Shown here one piece after another: positions 1 through 7,555 of a DNA stretch of 64,000 nt. Every line of letters begins with the position of its first letter. The stretch's first letter is position 1. Below the pieces are notes generated by a model. The model ran no database searches. It was given only the letters and a program-made list of their open reading frames with translations, and was not told where the DNA came from. Made by a program: the position numbers and the translations under genes. This stretch comes from Intrasporangiaceae bacterium URHB0013 (GTDB lineage Bacteria; Actinomycetota; Actinomycetes; Actinomycetales; Dermatophilaceae), in the NCBI GenBank assembly GCA_000620545.1, contig KK211150.1, forward strand, positions 477,423-541,422, given 5' to 3'.

Positions 1-1
1 G

Positions 2-388
2 ATCCCGTCGAACCCGCCCGCAGTGGGCGACCCAGCCACCGTCGGACGACGCACGATGCTGTATGCCGTCGTCCTCCTCCTCGGCGTCGCCATCGCCATC
101 GTCGTGCCGGTGCTCGACCGGCGGCTCGCGTCACGCGGCACGGTGCCCTCGACGCGGTGGGCCATCGACGTCGCCGTGACAGCTGCGCTCGTCGTGCTCG
201 TGCTGGTGCTCGTGCCGGGCTCGCCCGACGCGGTGCCGGCCGACGTGCCCGCGTCCCTGCTGTGGGACTTCCGGCTCGCGTCGCTGGCGCAGCTCGCGAC
301 GATGTGGCTGACCCTCGGCCTCGTCTTCGGACTGCTCATGGAACGGGCCGACGCTCCCCAGCGGGCGCTCGAGCCCGTGGCGGCGTGA
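2..388 (+). CDS. cbtA: CbtA-family cobalt transporter subunit, 3' part
   Basis: This is the C-terminal part of an integral membrane protein. The frame is open to the first base of the window, so the 5' end is missing and the GTG at 23 is probably internal. Two or three hydrophobic segments are visible (LYAVVLLLGVAIAIVVPVL and WAIDVAVTAALVVLVLVLV). The tail LLWDFRLASLAQLATMW followed by LGLVFGLL is the pattern I associate with the end of CbtA proteins, which are predicted cobalt permease subunits found near cobalamin genes. The stop overlaps the GTG of the next gene by 4 bases. The family call rests on the tail and on the cobalamin neighbourhood. Confidence 0.7.
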   Translation: MPSNPPAVGDPATVGRRTMLYAVVLLLGVAIAIVVPVLDRRLASRGTVPSTRWAIDVAVTAALVVLVLVLVPGSPDAVPADVPASLLWDFRLASLAQLATMWLTLGLVFGLLMERADAPQRALEPVAA

Positions 389-777
389 CGGCATACGGCC
401 GCCCTCGCGATCACACCTGCATCGTCCGCGTCTGCCGCGACTGCTGCTGCGGCAGCGAGCGCAAGCACCCCGGGGTCGACCACGACGGCCTGCTCGCCCG
501 GCTCGAGGTCGGCACCCGGGGTCACGCGCGGGTGCTGCGCAGCGCTTGCCTGCTCGCTTGCGACGAGTCGAACGTGGTGGTCGTGACGCCATCCGCGCCC
601 GGTCGCCGGGCCGGGGGGCGGCCCGTGTGGTTGCGCGCCGTGCTCGACGACGACACGGTCGACGACGTCAGCGAGTGGGTCGCGCTCGGGGGTCCGGGCG
701 TCGCGGCCGTGCCTGCGGCGCTGGCCCGGCGCGTCTTCGCTCCGAACGCGCTGTCACTGAGGTGGTCGGCGGTCTGA
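385..777 (+). CDS. (2Fe-2S) ferredoxin-like protein
   Basis: 130 aa from a GTG that overlaps the cbtA stop (GTGA), which implies translational coupling. A Cys-rich N-terminus (CIVRVCRDCCCG, residues 12-23) and a second motif, CLLACDESNVVVV, around residues 55-67 resemble thioredoxin-like [2Fe-2S] ferredoxins, in which two Cys pairs bind the cluster. Proteins of this type are often encoded beside CbtA in actinobacteria. A redox or cobalt-related role is inferred from this context only. The C-terminal 50 residues have no motif I recognise. Confidence 0.6.
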   Translation: MTAYGRPRDHTCIVRVCRDCCCGSERKHPGVDHDGLLARLEVGTRGHARVLRSACLLACDESNVVVVTPSAPGRRAGGRPVWLRAVLDDDTVDDVSEWVALGGPGVAAVPAALARRVFAPNALSLRWSAV

Positions 778-794
778 GGCGGCCACCGTGCTGC

Positions 795-1259
795 TCAGAC
801 GAACGACTCGAGGTCGTCGCGCATGCGACTCAGCTCCGGCTGCTCGCCGTAGAAGCTCACGAGCGCCGCGAGCGCGCGCAGCACGACCGCGCGACCCTCG
901 TCGTCGATCTGGCCCGTCAGGCGCAGCAACGTGAAGCCGGCTCCCACCACGGTCGTCGCGGCGTCCACCCCGTCCTCGTCGTCGATCTCGGCGATCAGGC
1001 TGTCGACGTCGGCGGGGTCCTCGAACGCGTCGGCGAGGAGGTCGCGGACGGTCGAGCTGGGGCCGAGCTCGTCCGTGCGCGCGGCCCACTCGGCCAGGAG
1101 GTCCGACCCCTCGTCGGTCCCGAAGGGCGCGAACTCGCCGGCAGGGTCGTCGTAGATGGGGCTGGTGAAGTGGTCGGTGAACGCGTCGTCCGCAGGCGCG
1201 TCGATGCCCTCGCGGATGCCGTCGTCCACCGGGTGCTCGTCATCCATGACATCCAGCAT
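795..1259 (-). CDS. acidic hypothetical protein
   Basis: 154 aa, very rich in Asp and Glu (MDDEHPVDDGIREGIDAP near the start), with a helical C-terminus ending LSRMRDDLESFV. It has no signal peptide or membrane segment. The start could be the ATG at 1259 or the second ATG at 1247; neither has a strong Shine-Dalgarno sequence. It lies convergent to the ferredoxin-like gene, 17 bases from its stop. I do not recognise the family; the composition suggests a small cytosolic protein. Confidence 0.55.
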   Translation of the reverse strand: MLDVMDDEHPVDDGIREGIDAPADDAFTDHFTSPIYDDPAGEFAPFGTDEGSDLLAEWAARTDELGPSSTVRDLLADAFEDPADVDSLIAEIDDEDGVDAATTVVGAGFTLLRLTGQIDDEGRAVVLRALAALVSFYGEQPELSRMRDDLESFV

Positions 1260-1359
1260 GCCGCGTCAGGCGCCGGCGTGGAGCGACGTGGTCCACCCCG
1301 AGAGCCGGATATGCGCTGTCGCCGGGGCCGTCCCCCCAGCGTGGCCGACGTCCGCGCCA

Positions 1360-1425
1360 TCAGGGAGGTATTAGTACTTTTGTCCCACTTTCGCCTAGTA
1401 CCGGTGATCCGGTTTGCTCGTCCCG
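1360..1425 (+). promoter_or_regulatory. AT-richer leader upstream of the secreted protein
   Basis: This is a clear dip in GC compared with its surroundings. The hexamer TAGTAC occurs twice, at 1372-1377 and 1396-1401, 24 bases apart, with a T-rich run between them. The downstream gene starts at 1471 after AAGGGG. The stretch probably holds the promoter and possibly a regulator site. I cannot place a convincing -35/-10 pair with normal spacing. Confidence 0.3.
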
Positions 1426-1470
1426 TCGCACCACAGGGGTGCGCACGAGCACCCACCAAGGGGCCACCAC

Positions 1471-2370
1471 ATGCGCAAGACCACCCAGGGACTGCTGCGC
1501 GGGACCGCCATCCTCGCCGCCGGCACGCTCCTCGGCCTGACACTGACCGGCGTCGCCACCGCCAAGGGCGGCGAGCCCGGCGACGACAACACCGCCGGGA
1601 CGACGACAGGCAGCTCCATCGGCAACTACGCCGTCACCATCAACGGGACGACCTACGACCCGGCACCCGGCAAGGACGCCAAGGTCCAGGACCTCAGGGT
1701 CCAGGGTGTGGTGAAGGTGACCGGCGTGCACACCACCTTCACCCTCGACCCGGCGACGCTGGGCGTCTACGACTACACCCTGACTGGGGCGCCCTCACCG
1801 GAGCGGATGGTCACCGGCCCGACGGTGGTCTTCGCGAGCAAGGTCCCCAGCCTCTCCGCCTCCCAGCTCACCAGCCCGGTGCTCGAGCTGCAGGTCCGGG
1901 ACGACACGCTGGTCGCGCTGTTCCGGACCGCTGCCGGCAAGCTCAAGATCCAGGCCAAGGACGCCCCGCAGGGTGGCATCTTCCAGATGGAGCCCGAGTT
2001 CGGCGCCAACGTCACGATCACCCACCTCCTCGGCCCGACGCTCTTCTACTTCGTCAACCCGTTCACCGGGAAGGTCAACTTCGGCAACGGGATCGACGCG
2101 GTGTCCTCAGCCCAGAGCGGCACGGGCTACCACCGGATGCTGCTCGGCAAGGACAGTCCCCAGGTCGCCACGAAGACCTCGCAGACCGGCTCGAGCACGA
2201 CGTGGTCGGTCGCATCGGGGGGCCGGATGGGCGGCGTGCTCGGCGAGGACAGCATCGAGCTGAGTCAGGGCGCGACGAACTGCACCCAGGACTGCCAGGC
2301 CCAGAACCGGATCCGGGGCTCGCTCCCCGTCCCGCCGGACCCGAGCAACCCGACCCCGATCGGCGGTTGA
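1471..2370 (+). CDS. secreted hypothetical protein
   Basis: 299 aa. I chose the ATG at 1471 because it gives a classic Sec signal peptide: MRKTTQG, then a hydrophobic stretch LLRGTAILAAGTLLGLTLTG, then ATA before KGG. Mature chain: a Gly/Thr-rich linker, then a probably all-beta region (NYAVTINGTTYDP, VKVTGVHTTFTLDP) and one Cys pair near the C-terminus (CTQDC). It ends in a Pro-rich tail. No catalytic motif is visible, so I cannot assign a family. It is monocistronic: it has its own AT-rich leader and a strong hairpin terminator 21 bases after the stop. Confidence 0.75.
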   Translation: MRKTTQGLLRGTAILAAGTLLGLTLTGVATAKGGEPGDDNTAGTTTGSSIGNYAVTINGTTYDPAPGKDAKVQDLRVQGVVKVTGVHTTFTLDPATLGVYDYTLTGAPSPERMVTGPTVVFASKVPSLSASQLTSPVLELQVRDDTLVALFRTAAGKLKIQAKDAPQGGIFQMEPEFGANVTITHLLGPTLFYFVNPFTGKVNFGNGIDAVSSAQSGTGYHRMLLGKDSPQVATKTSQTGSSTTWSVASGGRMGGVLGEDSIELSQGATNCTQDCQAQNRIRGSLPVPPDPSNPTPIGG

Positions 2371-2391
2371 CCCACCGCCTCCACCGCATGG

Positions 2392-2427
2392 CAGGCCCGC
2401 CCGGCTCCTCGGAGCCGGGCGGGCCTG
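2392..2427 (+). terminator. intrinsic terminator of the secreted-protein gene
   Basis: A perfect 17-bp inverted repeat (arms 2392-2408 and 2411-2427, left arm CAGGCCCGCCCGGCTCC) is followed by TCTCTGTGG. It starts 21 bases after the stop at 2370. It may also serve the convergent DUF1905 gene that ends at 2461. Confidence 0.8.
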
Positions 2428-2460
2428 TCTCTGTGGTGCTCGGGGGCCTGTCGACGTCGG

Positions 2461-2751
2461 TCAGGAGTCGGCGCGGACGTCCAGCCCCAGCGCGACCGTG
2501 TCACCCTCCTCGACCACCTCGGCGCGCCGCACGGCGTCCTTGAGAGGGACGACGTAGCCGCCGTCCTTGGGCCAGAGCGATGTGGTCCACGTCGTGCGGC
2601 CGATGCGCGCGGTGACGGGGATCATCCCCCAGCCATAGCTGACGTGGGCGACGTCGTGCAGGGCCTCCGACTCCTCCTCGGGGACGGTGACGAAGTAGTA
2701 GGGGGCCGGACCTCGCCACTCCCACACCTCACCGCTGAACTCGAGCTCCAT
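2461..2751 (-). CDS. DUF1905 domain protein
   Basis: 96 aa. It matches the pattern of DUF1905 proteins: an N-terminal MELEFSGEVWEWRGPAPYYFVTVP strand pair (quoted part abbreviated in function, residues 1-24), a central SYGWGMIPVTARIG, and a final LKDAVRRAEVVEEGDTVAL. These are small beta-barrel-like proteins of unknown function. The ATG at 2751 is preferred; a GTG two codons upstream (2757) is also in frame. It is divergent from the GCS2-like gene, sharing the interval 2752-2926. Confidence 0.7.
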   Translation of the reverse strand: MELEFSGEVWEWRGPAPYYFVTVPEEESEALHDVAHVSYGWGMIPVTARIGRTTWTTSLWPKDGGYVVPLKDAVRRAEVVEEGDTVALGLDVRADS

Positions 2752-2926
2752 GCCCACAGAATGGCATCCGCAGGAGTGCCTGGGGGGCCACGAACACCCA
2801 CCGTCGGCCGGACACCGGCCACCCGGGACCCCAACGGTGAAACCGCGGGTGCCGTTTGGGCCCTTGGACGGTGGGTACGGGGAACGGCATCGTCGAAGGA
2901 ACGGCGCAGACGTGTGGAGGTGCGCC

Positions 2927-4156
2927 GTGACTCAGCGGTACCCGAGGGGAGCAGATCCGGCTGCGGCTGTGCCGCCTGGTGGAGTCCGCCCCCTGGAATC
3001 GTTCTGGCGTTCCGGCTCGCGGCCCGGACGCCCGCGTTCGCGACGTCCTCGAACGGTGCCGTCGACGCTGGACTGGCGCCCCGGCGGCGAGTTCACCGTC
3101 GGAGCCGAGGACGAGCTGATGCTGGTCGACCAGGACGGAGGTCTGCTGGGCGCCACCGCCGCGCCGGTGCTGGCGCGCCTCCGCGGGGGGCGCCGACCGC
3201 ATGGCGACGTGACGGGTGAGATCTTCGTCGACCAGGTCGAGCTCAACACGGCCGTGTGCGCCGACGGTGAGGCCCTCGCCACGTCCTTGGGCGGTCTGCG
3301 CCAGTGGCTGATCGCCCAGGGTGCGCGGCCGATGGCCGTCGGGGTGCACCCCGATGCGCCCTTCGGCACGACGTGCATGACGTCGTCGCCCCGGTACGAC
3401 CCGATCGTGACGGAGCTGGCGGGCCTGTTCCGGACCCCGACGGCGGCACTCCAGGTCCATGTCGCACTGCCGGACACGGCGACCGCCCTGGTCGCCTACC
3501 GGGGGCTGCGGAACCGGCTCTGCGTGCTGCGTGCGCTCGCTGCCAGCTCGCCCTTCTGGCACGGGCAGGACTCAGGGCTGGCCTCCGCCCGGGCGGCCAT
3601 CACGCGCTCCTACCCCCGAGTGACGGTCCCACCCGCCCTGCGTTCCTGGGAGGAGTACGTGACGACCACGGACCGCATCGTCACGGCCGCGGGCATCCCC
3701 GACTACACCTACGTCTGGTGGGACCTGCGCCCCCAGCCCCGGCTCGGCACCCTCGAGGTCCGGGTCATGGACACCCAGACCTCGCTCGCCCGGGTCGCCG
3801 GACTGGCCGCGATGGTCCAGGGCCTGGCCCGCCACACGGTCGAGGCCCCAGACCCCCATGACCTGCCCGACGACGTCCTCGCAGCCAACGACTACAGGGC
3901 CTCCCGGTACGGGCTGGACACCGCCGTCGTCGACGTCGACGGTGCCATCAGGCCGTTGCGCGAGGTGGCGGCGCGCACCCTGACCGAGTCCCGAAGCGCA
4001 CTGGCACGGGATGATCTCGACCGACCCCTGGACGTCGTCGAGTCGATGCTCCTGACGCCGTCAGAGGCGGACCGGCAACGCGAGCTCCGCCGGCGGCACG
4101 GGATGGCTGGGCTGCTGGACGACCTCATGACCCGCACGACCGACCTGGACGGATGA
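2927..4156 (+). CDS. GCS2-type carboxylate-amine ligase (YbdK-like)
   Basis: 409 aa from a GTG preceded by GGAGG with 6-base spacing; the frame is open further upstream but with no better start. After a basic N-terminal tail of about 50 residues comes GGEFTVGAEDELMLVD, the family's N-terminal signature (usually F-T-x-G-x-E-x-E-x-x-L-V-D). Later come ELNTAVC, a conserved-type TYVWWDLRPQPRLGTLEVRVMD segment (residues about 267-288) with the Arg and Glu expected in the glutamate-cysteine ligase fold, and a helical C-terminus. The family couples ATP to amide bond formation; the substrate is not predictable. It lies 6 bases upstream of an amidohydrolase, forming an apparent two-gene unit. Confidence 0.8.
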   Translation: MTQRYPRGADPAAAVPPGGVRPLESFWRSGSRPGRPRSRRPRTVPSTLDWRPGGEFTVGAEDELMLVDQDGGLLGATAAPVLARLRGGRRPHGDVTGEIFVDQVELNTAVCADGEALATSLGGLRQWLIAQGARPMAVGVHPDAPFGTTCMTSSPRYDPIVTELAGLFRTPTAALQVHVALPDTATALVAYRGLRNRLCVLRALAASSPFWHGQDSGLASARAAITRSYPRVTVPPALRSWEEYVTTTDRIVTAAGIPDYTYVWWDLRPQPRLGTLEVRVMDTQTSLARVAGLAAMVQGLARHTVEAPDPHDLPDDVLAANDYRASRYGLDTAVVDVDGAIRPLREVAARTLTESRSALARDDLDRPLDVVESMLLTPSEADRQRELRRRHGMAGLLDDLMTRTTDLDG

Positions 4157-4162
4157 GGCTCC

Positions 4163-5278
4163 GTGTACGCAGACCACCTGCTGCAGCCCTGGCTCGCGTG
4201 CCTGACCGAGCAGCTTCCGGGCGTCCGGGTCTTCGACGCCCACACGCACATCGGTGACCGTGACCCGAGCGGCTTCACCGCCAGCCTGGACGAGCTCCTG
4301 GTGTCGTTGGACGCGGTCGACGGCCGGGCGGCCGTCTTCCCGCTGGCGGAGCCCGAGGGGTACCAGGTCGCGAACCTCGCCTGCGCCAAGGCGGCGGAGG
4401 ACTCCCCTCATCGGCTCGTCGCCTTCGCGCGCATCACCCCCGACGAACGACCCACTGAGCTGCTCGCGGAGGCGCTGGCCGCCGGCGCGCGCGGCATCAA
4501 GCTCCACCTCTCCAGCGACGAGTTCGCCCTCTCTGACCCGCGACTGGACGATGTCTACCGGATCGCGCACGAGCGCCGCCTGCCGGTGATGGTGCACGCC
4601 GGCCCGGAGCTGACCACGCTGGGTGACGATCCCCTCCACGTCTGCGCACGCTGGCCCGGGCTGCGCCTGGTCCTCGCGCACTGTGCCCTGACCGACCTGG
4701 ACCGCCTGAGCCACCACCTCGGCGACACCCCGAACCTCTTCGTCGACACGTCGTGGTGGACCCCTGCCAACGTCCTCGCGGCGCTCAAGCTCGTGCCTCC
4801 CGGCCGCGTCCTCAATGCGAGCGACATGCCGTACTGCACGCCGTTGCACGCGACCTTGAAGACGATCCGATGCGCGTGGCAGGTGGGCCTGAATGCCGAC
4901 CAGATCGCCTCGATCACTGGAGACCAGTTCGGGCGGCTCGTCGACGGCGCCGAGCCGCTGGACCTGGGCCCACCCCCAGCCGGCGAACAGGCGCCGATCG
5001 GGCCGTTGCTGGAGACCGTGTCGACCAACCTGCTGGCGGCGCTGGAGTCCACGCAACGCGGTGAGGACCCGGGCGTGTGCCTGACCGTTGCCCGGCATGC
5101 CTGCACCGTGCACGAGGACGACCCGCAGGCGCCGGCCCTCGCATCGGTGGTCCAGCTCCTCGACCTCTACGACGAGCACCGGGCCCGGATCCCCCAGCGG
5201 AACCAGTACGGCCCCGCGTGGGACCTCATCTCTGCGGCGACCTTCGTCGCACGGACCCCGGCGGCACCGTTGCCCTGA
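4163..5278 (+). CDS. amidohydrolase-family (TIM-barrel) protein
   Basis: 371 aa from GTG, 6 bases after the ligase stop. The first 270 residues look like an Amidohydrolase_2 barrel. FDAHTHIG near residue 29 supplies the metal-binding HxH. IKLHLSS, VMVHAGPEL and LVLAHCALTD supply further His ligands, and NASDMPY near residue 218 provides the catalytic-type Asp. The C-terminal 100 residues are an extra helical region I do not recognise. Pairing with an ATP-dependent ligase suggests the two act on the same amide or carboxylate compound; this is inference. Confidence 0.75.
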   Translation: MYADHLLQPWLACLTEQLPGVRVFDAHTHIGDRDPSGFTASLDELLVSLDAVDGRAAVFPLAEPEGYQVANLACAKAAEDSPHRLVAFARITPDERPTELLAEALAAGARGIKLHLSSDEFALSDPRLDDVYRIAHERRLPVMVHAGPELTTLGDDPLHVCARWPGLRLVLAHCALTDLDRLSHHLGDTPNLFVDTSWWTPANVLAALKLVPPGRVLNASDMPYCTPLHATLKTIRCAWQVGLNADQIASITGDQFGRLVDGAEPLDLGPPPAGEQAPIGPLLETVSTNLLAALESTQRGEDPGVCLTVARHACTVHEDDPQAPALASVVQLLDLYDEHRARIPQRNQYGPAWDLISAATFVARTPAAPLP

Positions 5279-5345
5279 CAGGACCGTCCCGCCGGGCTCG
5301 TGAGTGGCCCTGCCAGCGAGGCGGTGCCGGCCGGCTGACTCTGCC

Positions 5346-6890
5346 TCAGGACACGAAGCGCGGCGTCCAGACCTGCCCGGACTCGGTGACGCGGGTCCCC
5401 GAGGCACCCACGATGACAAGGCACTTCATGTCGATGGTCGACGGGTCGAGCTCGGCCAGGGTCGTCACCGTCAACGACTCACCGGCGCGACCGACGTCGC
5501 TGCCGACGACCACGATGGTCCCGGCATCCCGCTCCTCGAGGAAGACCTCCCGTGCCCTCGCGACCTGCTCGGTGCGGCTGCGCGAGGCGGGGTTGTAGAG
5601 CGCGACGGCGAGATCGGCCGAGGCCGCGGCCCGCAGTCGCCGCTCGATGACGGCCCAGGGCTTGAGGCGGTCGGACAGCGACAGGATGGCGAAGTCACCA
5701 CCCAGGGGAGCGCCGGCGCGGGCCGCCACGGCCTGGGCGGCCGTGAGTCCGGGCAGCACGCGCACGCGCACGTCGCCGTAGCCCTGCGTGTCGACCGCCT
5801 CGAAGACGGCCGACGCCATGCCGAAGACACCGGCGTCGCCGCCGGACACGACGGCGACGCGCTCGCCCTTGCGGGCCAGCTCCAGCGCGTCCCGCGCGCG
5901 ATCGACCTCGACGGTGTTGCCGGAGGGGTGGCGGGTCAGTCCCTCGCGCTGTGGGACCCGGTTGACGTAGGGCGCGTAGCCGACGACGTGACCGACCTCC
6001 GCGAGGGCGGCGGAGGCCTCCGGCGTCAGCCAGCGGTCCGGTCCGGGGCCGAGCCCGACGACGACGACCTCGCCCAGGGCTGTTGTCGCCGCCGTCCCAT
6101 GCACGACGAGATCGGGGACGGCACGCGACGATGCGGCACGCCCCGCGTCATCGGCGCGCAGGTCCCGGCCGGGGACGACGACCATCGACATGTACGGCAC
6201 GGTCGAGGCGTCGACGTCGGCCACCGGAAGGACGCGTTCGGTCTCCGAGCTGGCCCGCTCGACGTAGCGCGCCTCCTCGAGTCGTCCGGCCTGGCGCAGG
6301 GCCTCGCGCACGTTCTCGAACGTGCGCCCGAGCTTCATGACGACCGCGGCCTCCGTGTCGGCGAGGCGCCGCGCCAGCTCCGGGACCGGCAGCGTGCCGG
6401 GCAGGATCGTCAGCACGTCCTCGTGGCGGCAGAGGCCGGTCGCGACGGCGGCGGCCGACCCGCTGACCGAGGTGACGCCCGGCACGACGGCCGTGTCGTA
6501 GCGGTCCGCCAGACGGTCGTGAAGGTACATGTACGTGCCGTAGAACAGCGGGTCGCCCTCGGCGAGCACGACCACGTTGCGACCCGAGTCCAGATGTGCG
6601 GCAACGAGATCCGCCGACTTGTCGTAGAAGTCCGCCATGAGGCCGTGGTAGCCGAGGGGGTGGTCGGTCGCCCCTGTGGTCACGGGGTAGACGAGCAGCT
6701 CCTCGATGGTGTCGTGCCCGAAGTACGAGGCGGCGATGCGACGGGCGATGGAGTCCCCGCGCGGTCCGCTGTGGAAGGCGACGACGTCGGCCTCCGCGAT
6801 GAGGCGGGCTGCCTTGACCGTCACGAGCTCGGGGTCACCGGGTCCGACGCCGACCCCGCGCAGCCAGCCCGTGGTGGTCGCGCCGCTCAC
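5346..6890 (-). CDS. cobIJ: fused precorrin-2 C20-methyltransferase / precorrin-3B C17-methyltransferase
   Basis: 514 aa holding two tetrapyrrole methylase domains. The N-terminal CobI part (about residues 10-235) begins GVGVGPGDPELVTVKA and contains LAEGDPLFYGTYMYLHDRL. The C-terminal CobJ part (about 260-512) begins VVVVGLGPGPDRWLTPEA and contains VGYAPYVNRVP and SGGDAGVFGMAS. Each domain uses S-adenosylmethionine to methylate the corrin precursor; the CobJ step also contracts the ring. The GTG start at 6890 overlaps the cobH stop as GTGA; a longer in-frame extension exists but is not needed. It is last in a cobG-cobH-cobIJ unit. Confidence 0.95.
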   Translation of the reverse strand: MSGATTTGWLRGVGVGPGDPELVTVKAARLIAEADVVAFHSGPRGDSIARRIAASYFGHDTIEELLVYPVTTGATDHPLGYHGLMADFYDKSADLVAAHLDSGRNVVVLAEGDPLFYGTYMYLHDRLADRYDTAVVPGVTSVSGSAAAVATGLCRHEDVLTILPGTLPVPELARRLADTEAAVVMKLGRTFENVREALRQAGRLEEARYVERASSETERVLPVADVDASTVPYMSMVVVPGRDLRADDAGRAASSRAVPDLVVHGTAATTALGEVVVVGLGPGPDRWLTPEASAALAEVGHVVGYAPYVNRVPQREGLTRHPSGNTVEVDRARDALELARKGERVAVVSGGDAGVFGMASAVFEAVDTQGYGDVRVRVLPGLTAAQAVAARAGAPLGGDFAILSLSDRLKPWAVIERRLRAAASADLAVALYNPASRSRTEQVARAREVFLEERDAGTIVVVGSDVGRAGESLTVTTLAELDPSTIDMKCLVIVGASGTRVTESGQVWTPRFVS

Positions 6891-7555
6891 AGCTCCTCCT
6901 CGCGGGCGAGGGCGTTGACGGCGGACGCCGCGAGCGCCGAGCCGCCGCGCCGCCCGTGGACGACGAGCCACGGGATGTCGAACGGGTTCTCGGCGAGGGC
7001 GACCTTCGACTCGGCCGAGCCGATGAAGCCGACGGGGATGCCGACGATGGCGGCCGGTCTCGGACCGCCGTCGGCGATCGCCTCGAGCAGGTGGAAGAGC
7101 GCCGTGGGGGCGTTGCCGATGGCGACGACCGCGCCGTCGACGTGGTCACCCCAGAGCGAGACGGCGGCGGCGGATCGCGTGGTGCCCCAGGCCTTGGCGA
7201 GGGCAGGCACCCGCTCATCGCGCAACGTGCAGATCACCTCGTTGTCGCGCGGCAGGCGCGCCCGGGTGATGCCCGACGCGATCATGTGCGCGTCCGTGAG
7301 GACGGCGGCGCCGTCCCGCAACGCCGTCCGGGCGGCCGTGACGAGCCGTGGGTGCACCGCGATGTGCTCGGTGAGGTCGACGTCGCCGCTCGCGTGGACC
7401 ATTCGCACGGCGACGACGCGGGCGTCGTCCGGCAGGTGGTCCAGGCGCGCCTCCGCGCGGATCATCGCGAACGACCTTCGGTAGATCTCGGCCCCGTCGG
7501 CGACGTAGTCGTAGCGCCGCGTCGGGCGGTGTGCCGCCTCGGCCGTCACGTCCAT
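6887..7555 (-). CDS. cobH: precorrin-8X methylmutase
   Basis: 222 aa, the normal length for CobH/CbiC. It isomerises precorrin-8X to hydrogenobyrinic acid by a 1,5 methyl shift. Visible family features: the N-terminal region EIYRRSFAMIRAEARL; ASGDVDLTEHIAVHP; AVLTDAHMIASGITR, which includes the conserved D-x-x-M-x-x-x-G-I; AIGNAPTALFHLLE; and GIPVGFIGSAESK near the C-terminus. The start overlaps the cobG 3' end by 10 bases, and the stop overlaps the cobIJ start by 4. An intra-operonic hairpin lies 26 bases upstream of its ATG. Confidence 0.95.
   Translation of the reverse strand: MDVTAEAAHRPTRRYDYVADGAEIYRRSFAMIRAEARLDHLPDDARVVAVRMVHASGDVDLTEHIAVHPRLVTAARTALRDGAAVLTDAHMIASGITRARLPRDNEVICTLRDERVPALAKAWGTTRSAAAVSLWGDHVDGAVVAIGNAPTALFHLLEAIADGGPRPAAIVGIPVGFIGSAESKVALAENPFDIPWLVVHGRRGGSALAASAVNALAREEEL

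Noticed and set aside
1260-5278. Horizontally acquired island
   Set aside because: Base composition and codon use look like the rest, and there is no integrase, repeat pair or tRNA edge; only the missing GTATGCC word hints at it.
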